Assembly: GCF_000317225.1 (NCBI RefSeq)
Contig: NZ_AJLL01000051.1
Span: forward strand, 1 to 64,000
DNA length: 64,000 nucleotides
DNA from: Fischerella thermalis PCC 7521
GTDB taxonomy: Bacteria; Cyanobacteriota; Cyanobacteriia; Cyanobacteriales; Nostocaceae
Reading direction: 5' to 3'
Positions 37,517 through 46,143 of this stretch are shown here, one piece after another; the first letter of the stretch is position 1, and each line of letters opens with the position of its first letter. The notes under the pieces were generated by a model. The model worked only from the letters and a program-made list of their open reading frames with translations. It was not told the DNA's origin and ran no database searches. The translations under genes and the position numbers were made by a program.

Positions 37517-38539
37517 CTAAGCGGCATCAGATTTAGAAGCAGTTGCAATATCTGGTTGATACTTTAGTAAATAACCGCGATCGCCAATTACAAATCCCTG
37601 CTCAGGTGAAAAGAAAACTATCTTATAAAAATTAGCAGGAATTCCTTCTACATCCCGATCTTTTTCCCAGGTTTTGCCACCATCAGAACTGCGTAACAAA
37701 TTACCGCTACCACCACTAACCCAAATTTCATCTGGTGTGCGATAGGCCATATCAAGTAAGCCCCAACTGGTAGCTAGTTCTGGATTTTGTGGCTCTAGCC
37801 ATTTTTCACCGTCAGCAGTTTCGCTGAACTGGATCTGGCCTCCCCGCGCTAGCATCCACAAACGCCCATTTTCATCAAAGCCCATATTCTCTACCCGTCG
37901 AGAACTATTGCGGTTGTGAGGAACCCATGCATTTTGCCCTGGTTCCCAAGTCGAGTAGAAATTTCCTTTGGCGGAAACAGCAACATATTTACCGTCAGCA
38001 GAACGTTCCAGATTGCGAACCACACCGACTGCTTCTTCTACTTGGGCTTTCCAATTTTGACCACCATCTGTGGTTTTGTATATTGCTCCCACATCGGTTG
38101 CCATTTCTGCGGAATTTGCTCCTTGGGCAATAATACTAATCGGATTCCCAGGTAACTTTTCACTTAGAGGAATTCGCAACCACGATTTACCTTCATCAGT
38201 ACTATGCAGCAACAGAGCTGGTTCACCAACAATCCAGCCTTCTTGACCTTTAAAACTGACAGAGTTAAAGCGGTACTTGTCCTCATCTAATTGCAGTTTG
38301 ATTGGTTGCCAAGTTTCACCACCGTCTTTGGTTTCCAAAAGAGTAGCGTTACTGCCTACCAAGAAACCATGCTGGGGATTGCCAGTAAAAGCAATGTCTA
38401 ACAATTTGGCATCTGTGTCTACAGAAATTACCTCCCAAGGGTTGTAACTTGTAGAGGGAACCTTACTACAACCGACACATATTAGAACAACTGCAAATAG
38501 GGCAATTAGTTTGTGCCAAATTTTCATTCTTGAACGCAT
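37517..38539 (-). CDS. ycf48: Photosystem II assembly factor Ycf48 (HCF136 homologue)
   Basis: A 340-residue lumenal beta-propeller lipoprotein that assists early D1/PSII assembly. The N-terminus has a lipoprotein-type signal (IALFAVVLICVGCS, Cys about residue 24). Bladed repeats such as LLETKDGGETWQPI, LLHSTDEGKSWLRI, IYKTTDGGQNWKA and LLRSSDGGKTWEKD are visible. A start at 38539 or four codons later (38527) is possible. Downstream of rubA and upstream of psbEFLJ, the conserved rubA-ycf48-psbEFLJ order. Confidence 0.96.
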   Translation of the reverse strand: MRSRMKIWHKLIALFAVVLICVGCSKVPSTSYNPWEVISVDTDAKLLDIAFTGNPQHGFLVGSNATLLETKDGGETWQPIKLQLDEDKYRFNSVSFKGQEGWIVGEPALLLHSTDEGKSWLRIPLSEKLPGNPISIIAQGANSAEMATDVGAIYKTTDGGQNWKAQVEEAVGVVRNLERSADGKYVAVSAKGNFYSTWEPGQNAWVPHNRNSSRRVENMGFDENGRLWMLARGGQIQFSETADGEKWLEPQNPELATSWGLLDMAYRTPDEIWVSGGSGNLLRSSDGGKTWEKDRDVEGIPANFYKIVFFSPEQGFVIGDRGYLLKYQPDIATASKSDAA

Positions 38540-38585
38540 TTGTATTTATTAGTTTTTTGTAAATTTAGTTTATGCTTACTGAGTG

Positions 38586-38610
38586 AGGGGAAACAGCGCT
38601 AGTTTCCCCT
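38586..38610. promoter_or_regulatory. Stable hairpin between rubA and ycf48
   Basis: Perfect arms AGGGGAAAC / GTTTCCCCT with a 7-nt loop and no T-run on either side. In the minus-strand mRNA it would lie between the rubA stop and ycf48 start, where it could attenuate, stabilise or be a processing site. Confidence 0.55.
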
Positions 38611-38663
38611 AGAAAAAAGTGAGAGTCTGCCTTTGGGCATTGCCCCCATCTTAAAAACGCGCC

Positions 38664-38999
38664 CTATTGTAAGCCATAAAGACTGAGGAAAAACAAGACA
38701 GCAAGAGCTAAACCCCCAAAAATCAGAATACTTTTCTGAGTGGGGGTCAAGTTATTGACACCGAAACCATAACCGAGATTTTCTTGGAAGCCAGAAGCTT
38801 TACCCGCAGGGCCGACATTGGTAAAAGCGTTCTTCTTGGCACTACAAACCGGACAACGCCAAGTTAGCGGCAGTTCAGCAAAAGGTGTGCCTGGGGCAAT
38901 GTCATGTTTTTCGTCCCCTTTGGTAGGTTCGTAAACATAACCGCAGGCACGACACTCATAGCGGTCTAAAAGCGGATTTTCAACAGCTTGTTCGCTCAT
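38664..38999 (-). CDS. rubA: Membrane-anchored rubredoxin RubA
   Basis: A 111-residue protein starting at ATG 38999 (MSEQAVENP); an upstream TTG in frame is unlikely. The rubredoxin domain has the two CxxC iron-ligand pairs, YECRACGYVY and WRCPVCSAKK. A C-terminal helix (SILIFGGLALAVLFFLSLYG) anchors it in the thylakoid. RubA is needed for PSII (and in some species PSI) assembly. It heads the rubA-ycf48-psbEFLJ cluster and is divergent from ndhC. Confidence 0.95.
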   Translation of the reverse strand: MSEQAVENPLLDRYECRACGYVYEPTKGDEKHDIAPGTPFAELPLTWRCPVCSAKKNAFTNVGPAGKASGFQENLGYGFGVNNLTPTQKSILIFGGLALAVLFFLSLYGLQ

Positions 39000-39193
39000 G
39001 GCTGTGGCATGGGTGAGGGTCAAAGCTTAAATATACGTTAAAAATTATGACATAACTGTTAGGTTTTTCTATAACAAGCAAAAACGAATCAAATAAACTC
39101 TGAGTCTGTTTTCCAAAACTCAGAAATACTAAAAATATATAATGTAAAAGAAAGTAACAGGTTATTTCCACCTATACACGGTAGATATTCATT

Positions 39194-39556
39194 GTGTTTG
39201 TCCTCAGCGGTTACGAGTACCTCCTAGGCTTCCTCATTATCTGTAGCTTAGTGCCTGCCTTAGCTCTGGCGGCATCTAAGTTACTGCGACCCAGTGGGCG
39301 CAATCCAGAACGGCGCACCACTTACGAATCCGGCATGGAACCAATTGGTGGAGCTTGGATTCAGTTCAATATTCGCTATTACATGTTTGCGCTAGTGTTT
39401 GTAGTATTTGACGTAGAGACGGTGTTCTTGTATCCTTGGGCAGTTGCTTTCCATCGTCTTGGTCTACTGGCATTCATAGAAGCGCTTATCTTCATTGCAA
39501 TTCTTGTAGTTGCTTTAGTTTACGCATGGCGTAAAGGAGCCTTGGAATGGTCTTAG
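39194..39556 (+). CDS. ndhC: NAD(P)H-quinone oxidoreductase subunit 3
   Basis: A 120-residue NDH-1 membrane subunit with three helices. [41 protein letters not shown] and [20 protein letters not shown] are signatures. GTG start (39194-39196). It overlaps ndhK by 10 bp, so the genes are translationally coupled. The complex serves respiration, cyclic electron flow and CO2 uptake. Confidence 0.97.
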   Translation: MFVLSGYEYLLGFLIICSLVPALALAASKLLRPSGRNPERRTTYESGMEPIGGAWIQFNIRYYMFALVFVVFDVETVFLYPWAVAFHRLGLLAFIEALIFIAILVVALVYAWRKGALEWS

Positions 39557-40293
39557 ATGCTAACTTAACAGCCAAAGATTTGGAACAGCAGCAAAAAGAG
39601 CGTATTCTCAACCCCATTGGGCGTGCGACAGTGACTCAGGAACTGTCGGAAAACGTGATTTTAACTACGGTTGATGACCTCTACAACTGGGCACGTCTTT
39701 CTAGTCTTTGGCCTTTGTTGTTTGGTACAGCTTGCTGCTTTATTGAATTTGCAGCATTGATTGGTTCTCGCTTTGACTTCGATCGCTTTGGACTTATCCC
39801 TCGTTCTAGTCCCCGACAAGCTGACTTAATTATTACAGCCGGAACAATCACGATGAAGATGGCACCCCAACTGGTGCGTCTGTATGAACAAATGCCAGAA
39901 CCTAAGTACGTAATTGCGATGGGAGCTTGTACGATTACTGGCGGGATGTTTAGCGTTGATTCCCCGACAGCAGTACGTGGAGTTGATAAACTGATTCCGG
40001 TGGATGTATACCTGCCTGGTTGTCCGCCACGCCCAGAAGCGATTATCGATGCAATTATTAAGTTACGCAAGAAAATCGCTAATGATTCCATGCAAGAGCG
40101 GGGCGTAATTAAGCAAACTCACCGCTACTACAGTACGACTCATAGCATGAAACCAGTGTCACAAATACACACTGGTGAGTATTTGCTCTCTGATACTCGT
40201 GTTGCACCACCGAAGGAATTGAGCGAAGCGATCGGTATGCCTGTACCACCTGCTTTGTTAACAGAGAAAAAGGAGGAGGTAAACCGTGGCTGA
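39547..40293 (+). CDS. ndhK: NAD(P)H-quinone oxidoreductase subunit K
   Basis: A 248-residue PSST-type subunit that ligates the N2 [4Fe-4S] cluster. The Cys ligands are in [21 protein letters not shown] and [13 protein letters not shown] 39547 lies inside the end of ndhC (10-bp overlap), and the stop overlaps ndhJ by 8 bp. The C-terminal extension (after residue 180) is normal for cyanobacterial NdhK. Confidence 0.97.
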   Translation: MVLDANLTAKDLEQQQKERILNPIGRATVTQELSENVILTTVDDLYNWARLSSLWPLLFGTACCFIEFAALIGSRFDFDRFGLIPRSSPRQADLIITAGTITMKMAPQLVRLYEQMPEPKYVIAMGACTITGGMFSVDSPTAVRGVDKLIPVDVYLPGCPPRPEAIIDAIIKLRKKIANDSMQERGVIKQTHRYYSTTHSMKPVSQIHTGEYLLSDTRVAPPKELSEAIGMPVPPALLTEKKEEVNRG

Positions 40294-40813
40294 AGAATCA
40301 AAACCTGTACCAGCGCAGGAACAATCTCCAGTTATCGCAGCAGGTAAAGTTTCCCAGTGGTTGACGGAAAACGGCTTTGCCAACGAACCTTTGCAACCTG
40401 ATGTCAACGGTGTAGAAATTATTAAGGTAGAAGCAGATTTCTTGTTGCCAACTTGCACTGCTTTGTATGCCTACGGATTTAATTATCTCCAGTTTCAAGG
40501 TGGGATTGATTTAGGTCCTGGACAGGAATTAGTCAGCGCCTATCACTTGATTAAAGTCAGTGATAATGCTGATAAACCAGAGGAAGTGCGTATCAAAGTT
40601 TTCTTGCCACGAGAAAATCCGAGAGTGCCTTCAGTTTACTGGATTTGGAAGACAGCTGACTGGCAAGAGCGCGAGTCTTACGATATGTTCGGGATTGTTT
40701 ATGAAGGACACCCGAATTTGAAGCGAATTTTAATGCCAGAAGATTGGGTAGGTTGGCCCTTACGTAAGGATTACGTTTCGCCTGATTTTTACGAGTTGCA
40801 AGACGCTTACTAG
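40286..40813 (+). CDS. ndhJ: NAD(P)H-quinone oxidoreductase subunit J
   Basis: A 175-residue 30-kDa-type (NuoC-like) peripheral subunit; [21 protein letters not shown] and [17 protein letters not shown] are the signature. GTG start (40286-40288) with a strong AGGAGGAGGT inside the ndhK end. Last gene of ndhCKJ, followed by an intrinsic terminator. Confidence 0.96.
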   Translation: MAEESKPVPAQEQSPVIAAGKVSQWLTENGFANEPLQPDVNGVEIIKVEADFLLPTCTALYAYGFNYLQFQGGIDLGPGQELVSAYHLIKVSDNADKPEEVRIKVFLPRENPRVPSVYWIWKTADWQERESYDMFGIVYEGHPNLKRILMPEDWVGWPLRKDYVSPDFYELQDAY

Positions 40814-40838
40814 TAGTGAATAGCATCTCATGCTGTTG

Positions 40839-40876
40839 ACCCCCTTCTCCGTAGGTGGAGAGGGGGGTGGTTTTTT
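40839..40876 (+). terminator. Intrinsic terminator of ndhCKJ
   Basis: A 12-bp GC-rich stem (ACCCCCTTCTCC with GGAGAGGGGGGT, one G-T pair), 6-nt loop, then TTTTTT after TGG. It lies 25 bp after the ndhJ stop. Confidence 0.9.
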
Positions 40877-41080
40877 GTCACGCAAAGGAACGCGGAGGTA
40901 CGCAGAGTGCGATCGCTCGGCTAAGATAGGTAACGATGCAAATGTTCAAATGTCATTGGTTAAGGCGTAATGTTGCAATCACACTGAGAATTAAGCGTAA
41001 AATCTTGGAAATATTTCGTGAAGAAATGGGTTCACACTTTAACTGCTAGTTCATCCCATTTGGCGCCCAGTTTTCATTAT

Positions 41081-41182
41081 GGCGTTGCTGAATCAAGATA
41101 TGACCAGACGTAGAGACGTAGCAATGCTACGTCTCTACAAAAATGTATGCACACATAATTCATGACCAAATTCAGCAACGCC
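41081..41182. mobile_element. 102-bp MITE-like element with GGCGTTGCTGAA termini
   Basis: Left end GGCGTTGCTGAAT and right end ATTCAGCAACGCC are perfect 13-bp inverted repeats, a terminus common in cyanobacterial insertion sequences. TCATTAT occurs on both sides (41074-41080 and 41185-41191), a possible target duplication with two extra bases at the right. The interior holds the palindrome 41110-41138. No coding capacity. Confidence 0.7.
41110..41138. repeat. Perfect palindrome, 14-bp arms
   Basis: GTAGAGACGTAGCA and TGCTACGTCTCTAC flank a single A. Same family as 21467-21492. Nested in the MITE. Confidence 0.8.
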
Positions 41183-41339
41183 TCTCATTATCATAAACGG
41201 AGTGTAGAACAAATTGCCCAGGCTCCAGATTTAACCGTAGAGCAAGTCCGACAAGCAGCAGGTAATCAATCTAACAAACAGCAAAGCGATCGCTTGTTCC
41301 TCTACAAACTTAGAAAGCGATCGCTTCATACCGCCAAAC

Positions 41340-41582
41340 CTACATCTTACCTTTTTGCATTACTTCCTGAAGATGGCGGCGGATCTCTTGTGCTTGCTCG
41401 ATGTCAGACTGACGCAGTTTTTGGAACAATTCTACACAAGGCTGAGAACCAGCTTGTTGTGCATCTTGGATATAGGTGTCGTAAGCCTTAATTGCTTGGC
41501 CTTTATTGTGTAAAACGGTCAAAAAGTCGTACTCTAGGTCGCTAATAGGATTTTGAGATTGTCTTTCTCTAGTTTGAGTCAT
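41340..41582 (-). CDS. Small helical conserved hypothetical protein
   Basis: An 80-residue hydrophilic, all-helical protein (MTQTRERQSQNPISDLEYDF...IEQAQEIRRHLQEVMQKGKM). Start at ATG 41582, preceded by AAAGGAGGGTGA, an almost perfect Shine-Dalgarno; the longer in-frame start at 41615 has none. No domain recognised. The pattern of helices resembles small ferritin-like or coiled-coil proteins, but no metal-ligand motif is clear. Opposed on the other strand by an overlapping ORF that I regard as spurious. Confidence 0.7.
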   Translation of the reverse strand: MTQTRERQSQNPISDLEYDFLTVLHNKGQAIKAYDTYIQDAQQAGSQPCVELFQKLRQSDIEQAQEIRRHLQEVMQKGKM

Positions 41583-41775
41583 TGATTCACCCTCCTTTAG
41601 GCTTTCTATATTCACTTCTACTTGCCCTGAAAGAGGTGTTCATCTGTCCAGAGGTGGGGAGATGGGGGAAAGTGGACAAGTGTGTAGACGCGCTTTCGTG
41701 ACTTCCCGCAGGGTGGAGTGGGGGGAGTCAAGATATTCTCCCTTGTCCTCCTTGTCTCCCGTCTTCCCGTTGTCC

Positions 41776-42315
41776 TTATCTCCTTTTTTGCATCGACGCG
41801 GGTCGCTCAAATTCACACTCTTTTTGCAGTTGATTATCCTCAAAGTAGACAATCGGACAAGATTTTGTATTAGCACTAATGCAATCCATATGCGGTGTTT
41901 TAGCACACACTATTAGTAACCCGCCAAGAATTAACAATAAGGCACAAATTGACGCACCTTGAATCCAAGAAATTTCCAACGCTCCATGCACAACTACTTC
42001 TCGGAGTACTGATACAATCGTAACTTCAACTGCCACACCTACAGCAATGCTGTGTTCCTGTAAGTAAATTATTAACAATCGAAATAATTCCACCAAAATC
42101 AAGATGAATAGGATTTTGGCTGTCACTTGTTTATATTCTAGTTGTTGTGTGAGGGCAATAAATATCGACCATAGTTGCATCAGCATGACGCCAAACAAGC
42201 TTAAACACAAGATAATCACAATCAAATCTTGGAAAGCTTCCATATTACGGACTATCCAGTGTCGATCAAACCAGCGATCGCAAAACAAAAATTGACTTTT
42301 GGGGCGCTTTCTCAT
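41776..42315 (-). CDS. Phosphate-starvation-inducible PsiE family membrane protein
   Basis: A 179-residue membrane protein of the PsiE family with four predicted helices (LIVIILCLSLFGVMLMQLW, ILFILILVELFRLLIIYL, and two more). The core VEVTIVSVLREVVVHG is the family signature. The tail after about residue 145 is hydrophilic with two Cys. The function is unknown; E. coli psiE is a PhoB and cAMP-CRP target, but no Pho box was sought here. ATG 42315. Confidence 0.85.
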   Translation of the reverse strand: MRKRPKSQFLFCDRWFDRHWIVRNMEAFQDLIVIILCLSLFGVMLMQLWSIFIALTQQLEYKQVTAKILFILILVELFRLLIIYLQEHSIAVGVAVEVTIVSVLREVVVHGALEISWIQGASICALLLILGGLLIVCAKTPHMDCISANTKSCPIVYFEDNQLQKECEFERPASMQKRR

Positions 42316-42646
42316 GAAATTTCCATTTTGTTATTGGGACAACTGTTGACACACCAGCCAGTCCACCCAATACTCTTATTTTGGCAGAACAGGGGATTAA
42401 CGGGGACAAGGAGAATACGGGAGACAAAACAATTCAAAACTCACGTATTGCCAACAGAGACAAAGAAGACAAGGGGGACAAGATAAATATCACACTCCCC
42501 CCACTCCACCCTACGGGAAGTCGCGCAAAGCCCGTCTACACACTCCCCCATCACCCTACTTCCACCCATATACCCTCAATTAATAAAGCTTTGTGATAAT
42601 ATGGGAGACTGCTGCATAAATTTAGAAATAGAAAATCAACTGAATC
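42316..42646. other. Intergenic region upstream of rpsO
   Basis: Contains low-complexity GACAAGG/GAGAC and CACTCCCC sequence and a common repeat end (CTACGGGAAGTCGCGCAAAG). The rpsO promoter should be in the AT-rich 42575-42640. No gene. Confidence 0.5.
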
Positions 42647-42916
42647 ATGGCTCTGACGCAACAGCGCAAACAAGAGATCATCTCACAATACCAAGTACAC
42701 GAAACCGACACAGGCTCAGCCGATGTTCAAATTGCCATGCTGACGGAACGTATTAACCGTCTCAGTGAACATCTGCAAGCCAATAAAAAAGACTTTTCTT
42801 CCCGTCGAGGGTTGTTAAAGTTGATCGGTCAGCGTAAACGTCTTTTATCCTATATACAGAAAGAAAACCGAGAACATTATCAAGCTTTAATTAGCCGTCT
42901 CGGTATTCGTGGATAG
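42647..42916 (+). CDS. rpsO: 30S ribosomal protein S15
   Basis: An 89-residue ribosomal protein binding 16S rRNA helices 20-22. Signatures are [25 protein letters not shown] and [19 protein letters not shown]. Full length, ATG 42647. Followed after 11 bp by the PAM68 gene, with which it should be cotranscribed. Confidence 0.98.
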   Translation: MALTQQRKQEIISQYQVHETDTGSADVQIAMLTERINRLSEHLQANKKDFSSRRGLLKLIGQRKRLLSYIQKENREHYQALISRLGIRG

Positions 42917-42927
42917 GAACCCTTTAT

Positions 42928-43392
42928 ATGTCTGCTGAATCTGACCGCTTGCCATTTGAACCGAACAAAAAGCGCCAAAAACCTGCAAAAGCAGAAAGTA
43001 AACCCCCGATTGTCAAGCAAGAGTCTGTAAAAAAGGAAAAGAAAAAGCCACGTTATAGCAAAGAAGAAGTTGCAATCCCTCAGGTAGTCAGCCAACGAAT
43101 GATGCGTCGTATAGCTGGTTTTGCTGGAGTGCCAACTTCTTTAGGCATCATGACCTTGGTTGTCAGCTATTTCCTTTTAGTTAACACCGATATCAAACTA
43201 CCTCCCGTTGCCGTTTTATTGGTGAATATGGGATTTTTTGGTTTGGGTGTATTGGGTATATCTTATGGTGTTCTTTCTGCTTCTTGGGATGAAGATAGAG
43301 CCGGAACTCTCTTGGGTTGGAGTGACTTCACCGTCAACTTGGGACGGATGGTGTCAGCTTGGCGCGAGTCTCGGCAGAAAAAAAATACATAA
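42928..43392 (+). CDS. PAM68 family PSII assembly protein
   Basis: A 154-residue protein: a charged, basic N-terminal region (about 1-60), then two membrane helices (GIMTLVVSYFLLVNTDIKLPP and VLLVNMGFFGLGVLGISYGVL) and the tail SWDEDRAGTLLGWSDFTVN, which defines the PAM68 family. PAM68 proteins help PSII and ribosome-linked assembly in plants and cyanobacteria. Cotranscription with rpsO is a recurrent cyanobacterial arrangement. ATG 42928. Confidence 0.93.
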   Translation: MSAESDRLPFEPNKKRQKPAKAESKPPIVKQESVKKEKKKPRYSKEEVAIPQVVSQRMMRRIAGFAGVPTSLGIMTLVVSYFLLVNTDIKLPPVAVLLVNMGFFGLGVLGISYGVLSASWDEDRAGTLLGWSDFTVNLGRMVSAWRESRQKKNT

Positions 43393-43872
43393 TTGCTAGC
43401 GCTCAGATATTTAAATAATTGCTGGTCTGTAAATAAGTATCTTTCCAGCATATTGGGTAACTTTGAGAAAAGTGTTGAAGTTTAACAACTTCAACATTAA
43501 AAAATTAATAAAAAATTAATATTTATTACCCAATATAGCAGTGGCAAAACTACTGAGCGCTCTATTCTTTATTTCTTCTTATGACCTAGCGGAGGAAAAC
43601 TTGGCGTCTTGGCATCTTGGCGGTTCAACCAACTAAGCCTTTGGTCAATTCTCACATAAGTCCTATTTTCACAAAATCTAAACTCAGATGACGCTTTTTA
43701 AAGTTAATATATTTTAAATATATGTGATTGATTAAAGTAATACTATGAAATTCGTAACAATCAATAGATAACTTGTGCTAAAGCGTAAAGAACAAACTAG
43801 CAACTACAAACATTAAATAAATTACTTAGATATTAGATAATAATTAACAGCAACTAGCAATTAGCAACTAAC
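43393..43872. other. Intergenic region with a folded inverted-repeat element
   Basis: Between PAM68 and aroF. Contains the structure at 43450-43536, common repeat text (CTTGGCGTCTTGGC), and AT-rich sequence with the aroF promoter. No gene. Confidence 0.55.
43450..43536. repeat. 87-bp inverted-repeat element with central hairpin
   Basis: Ends ATATTGGGTAA and TTACCCAATAT are perfect 11-bp inverted repeats; in the middle TGTTGAAGTT / AACTTCAACA (43473-43496) forms a perfect hairpin. It may be a tiny MITE or a structured 3' region of the rpsO-PAM68 mRNA. Confidence 0.6.
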
Positions 43873-44931
43873 ATGATTGTAGTCATGAAAATTGGTTCCC
43901 CTGAAGCGGAAATCAACCGCGTTAGTGAGGAACTCGCCACTTGGGGGCTGACACCAGAAAAAATTGTTGGTAAACATAAGGTTGTAATTGGTCTAGTTGG
44001 CGAAACAGCCGACTTAGATCCCCTGCAAATTCAAGAAGTTAGTCCTTGGATTGAGCAAGTATTGCGGGTAGAGCAGCCTTACAAACGGGCTAGCCGTCAA
44101 TACCGCCACGGCGAAGCATCTGAAGTAGTAGTAAACACGCCTGATGGGCCTGTTACCTTTGGCGAACACCATCCCTTAGTAGTTGTGGCTGGGCCCTGTT
44201 CCGTCGAAAATGAAGAAATGATTGTTGAGACGGCGCGGCGTGTGAAAGCTGCGGGAGCTAGATTTCTGCGTGGAGGTGCATACAAACCCAGAACTTCACC
44301 CTATGCTTTCCAAGGTCATGGTGAAAGCGCTTTAGAATTACTGGCAACAGCGCGGGAAGCTAGCGGGCTGGGTATCATTACTGAAGTTATGGACGCTGCC
44401 GACCTGGATAAAATCGTAGAAATTGCTGATGTTGTCCAGGTAGGTGCAAGAAATATGCAAAATTTCTCTCTACTTAAGAAAGTAGGGGCGCAACCGAAAC
44501 CAGTTCTGCTCAAGCGGGGGATGTCGGCAACGATTGAAGAATGGTTGATGGCTGCTGAATATATCCTGGCGGCAGGAAATCCAAATGTGATTTTGTGTGA
44601 ACGAGGGATTCGCACCTTTGATCGCCAATACACTCGTAATGCTTTGGATATATCAGCAATACCTGTTTTGCGAAACCTAACTCACCTGCCGATTATGATT
44701 GATCCTAGTCACGGTACTGGCTGGGCTGCTTATGTACCTTCGATGGCAATGGCATCTATTGCTGCTGGGTGTGATTCCTTAATGATTGAGGTTCACCCTA
44801 ATCCGAAGAAGGCTTTGTCAGATGGTCCTCAGTCGTTGACACCGGAGGCTTTCGACCAGTTAATGCAAGAACTAGCAGTCATTGGTAAAGCTGTGGGACG
44901 CTGGCCACAAACTGCTGTGGCTTTAGCTTAA
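43873..44931 (+). CDS. aroF: 3-deoxy-7-phosphoheptulonate (DAHP) synthase, type I beta
   Basis: A 352-residue first enzyme of the shikimate pathway (PEP + erythrose-4-P). It has the N-terminal ferredoxin-like (ACT-like) extension (about 1-75) of the beta/KDO8P-like class, followed by the TIM barrel: VVAGPCSVENEE, FLRGGAYKPRTSPYAFQG, VQVGARNMQNFSLL, VLLKRGMSATIEEWL, LCERGIRTFD and IDPSHGTGW. ATG 43873 (an ATG at 43885 is an alternative). tyrA lies 3.6 kb further on. Confidence 0.96.
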   Translation: MIVVMKIGSPEAEINRVSEELATWGLTPEKIVGKHKVVIGLVGETADLDPLQIQEVSPWIEQVLRVEQPYKRASRQYRHGEASEVVVNTPDGPVTFGEHHPLVVVAGPCSVENEEMIVETARRVKAAGARFLRGGAYKPRTSPYAFQGHGESALELLATAREASGLGIITEVMDAADLDKIVEIADVVQVGARNMQNFSLLKKVGAQPKPVLLKRGMSATIEEWLMAAEYILAAGNPNVILCERGIRTFDRQYTRNALDISAIPVLRNLTHLPIMIDPSHGTGWAAYVPSMAMASIAAGCDSLMIEVHPNPKKALSDGPQSLTPEAFDQLMQELAVIGKAVGRWPQTAVALA

Positions 44932-45101
44932 AGACACCAAGAAAGACACCCACAAAGGGAGGCGCGGTGACATTAGGAGTTTTTATATATTCTCCAAGTC
45001 ACCGCTTCTATGTTTTACCTTATTGAAAATGGTATTACACCTTCTGCCTTCTCATACCGAGTTGCATTCCATAGATATTACCTCACGCCGCCTTTGGCAC
45101 T

Positions 45102-45123
45102 CCTCTCCGATCTCGCGGAGAGG
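45102..45123. repeat. REP-like hairpin
   Basis: CCTCTCCG / CGGAGAGG arms with a 6-nt loop, followed by GGGGAGGGGGTGAGG. Similar GC-rich text occurs at 56359-56397. Lies between the convergent aroF and the lipoprotein gene. Confidence 0.6.
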
Positions 45124-45151
45124 GGGAGGGGGTGAGGTTTGTAAACACAAC

Positions 45152-46021
45152 CTAGCGTCTTCTGCTACCAAAGCCAGTAGAACGACGAGTTGGAGAACTA
45201 CGTCCGCTACCAAAACTACTGCCAGTGTTGCGTCTAGTAGAACTAGAGTTACCAGATGGTCTTAGGGTACTGCTACCATAACCAGAACCAGTCGGGCGAT
45301 TACCAGTAGTGGTACGTGGTGCCGTGCGTACAGTAGAACTATTGGGAGTTCTCCGGAGGTTCCCTGTAGTACGGAAAGCTGTACGATTTCTAACTACTGC
45401 TGGTGGTTGATTGTAACGACGCTGATAGCTTGTAACCGCATCATCATAAGTTCTGCCATAACCACCGTAGCCAGTTAACACCACTCCTGGCTGATACACA
45501 GGTGGTACATAGTATTGGGGTCTGAATAGGAGACTACCCAAAGCTTGACCAGCTAATGCTCCAGCAAAAGGAGACCAGAAGCCACTTTCTTGACGGACAA
45601 CTACTGTTTCCTGTTGTCCAGTTTGAGGATTTGTCTGAGTTTGGGTGACGTTGTGGACGTACTCAATTTTGAAGTCTTCTGTTAGGTACATCACCGGCTG
45701 TCCATTTTCCACTTTGAGGTAAGTTTTCTTACCTTGCTTAATTTCGTCATCGGTCAGCCGCGCCATTTGCAAATTTTCGGTTCTGACAGTTGGGGGCGTC
45801 GCGTTGAGTAAAAATAGAGTGTATACTCCGTCAGCATCGTCATAAGTAGCTTGTTGTACTGGATACTGACCATCAGCTAACTTATTTATGTTGGTTGTTT
45901 GGCTAACATTGTTTGCTTGCGACTGATTCTGATTTGTTCCACCGCCGCAGGCAACTGTGGTTAAACACAAACTCAATGTTAAAACAATTACTGTGAATTT
46001 ACGCAAAATTTTCATCAGCAT
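45152..46021 (-). CDS. Probable lipoprotein with Arg/Ser-rich low-complexity tail
   Basis: A 289-residue protein. Residues 1-25 are a signal peptide ending in a lipobox-like TVACGGG. A domain follows with YDDADGVYTLFLLNATPPTV and EDFKIEYVHNVTQTQTNPQTGQQETVVVRQ, then a small hydrophobic patch (SPFAGALAGQALGSLLF), a Tyr/Pro/Gly region and about 100 residues of Arg-, Ser-, Thr-, Gly-rich sequence ending TRRSTGFGSRRR. The basic tail may bind polyanions such as sheath polysaccharide. Known as a hypothetical protein in cyanobacteria. ATG 46021 or 46015. Confidence 0.75.
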   Translation of the reverse strand: MLMKILRKFTVIVLTLSLCLTTVACGGGTNQNQSQANNVSQTTNINKLADGQYPVQQATYDDADGVYTLFLLNATPPTVRTENLQMARLTDDEIKQGKKTYLKVENGQPVMYLTEDFKIEYVHNVTQTQTNPQTGQQETVVVRQESGFWSPFAGALAGQALGSLLFRPQYYVPPVYQPGVVLTGYGGYGRTYDDAVTSYQRRYNQPPAVVRNRTAFRTTGNLRRTPNSSTVRTAPRTTTGNRPTGSGYGSSTLRPSGNSSSTRRNTGSSFGSGRSSPTRRSTGFGSRRR

Positions 46022-46143
46022 TTGACTATCTTCTCATCCTCGAGCTTAACAATTTCTCTGTCAAATTGGTAATAGATGATTGTTGGTAGTTTTTTGTTGA
46101 TTGTTGATTGTTCCAAACAACTACCAACTAAGAACAAAGACAA

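Larger units (their letters stand above)
40814..41339. other. Intergenic region: terminator, MITE, coding-like remnant
   Basis: Holds the ndhCKJ terminator (40839-40876), a HIP1 octamer (near 40910), the MITE at 41081-41182 and, after it, a plus-strand stretch encoding KRSVEQIAQAPDLTVEQV. That stretch resembles the C-terminal end seen in Rpn/PD-(D/E)XK transposase-like proteins and may be a remnant. Confidence 0.5.

Noticed and set aside
41162-41491. 109-codon plus-strand ORF
   Set aside because: It begins inside the MITE end and its second half runs antisense to the small minus-strand gene at 41340-41582, which has a near-perfect RBS. Only the segment 41190-41260 looks coding-like, so at most it is a remnant.
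45023-45265. 80-codon plus-strand ORF
   Set aside because: Runs antisense into the low-complexity tail of the lipoprotein gene and crosses a REP-like hairpin; composition reflects the repeat.
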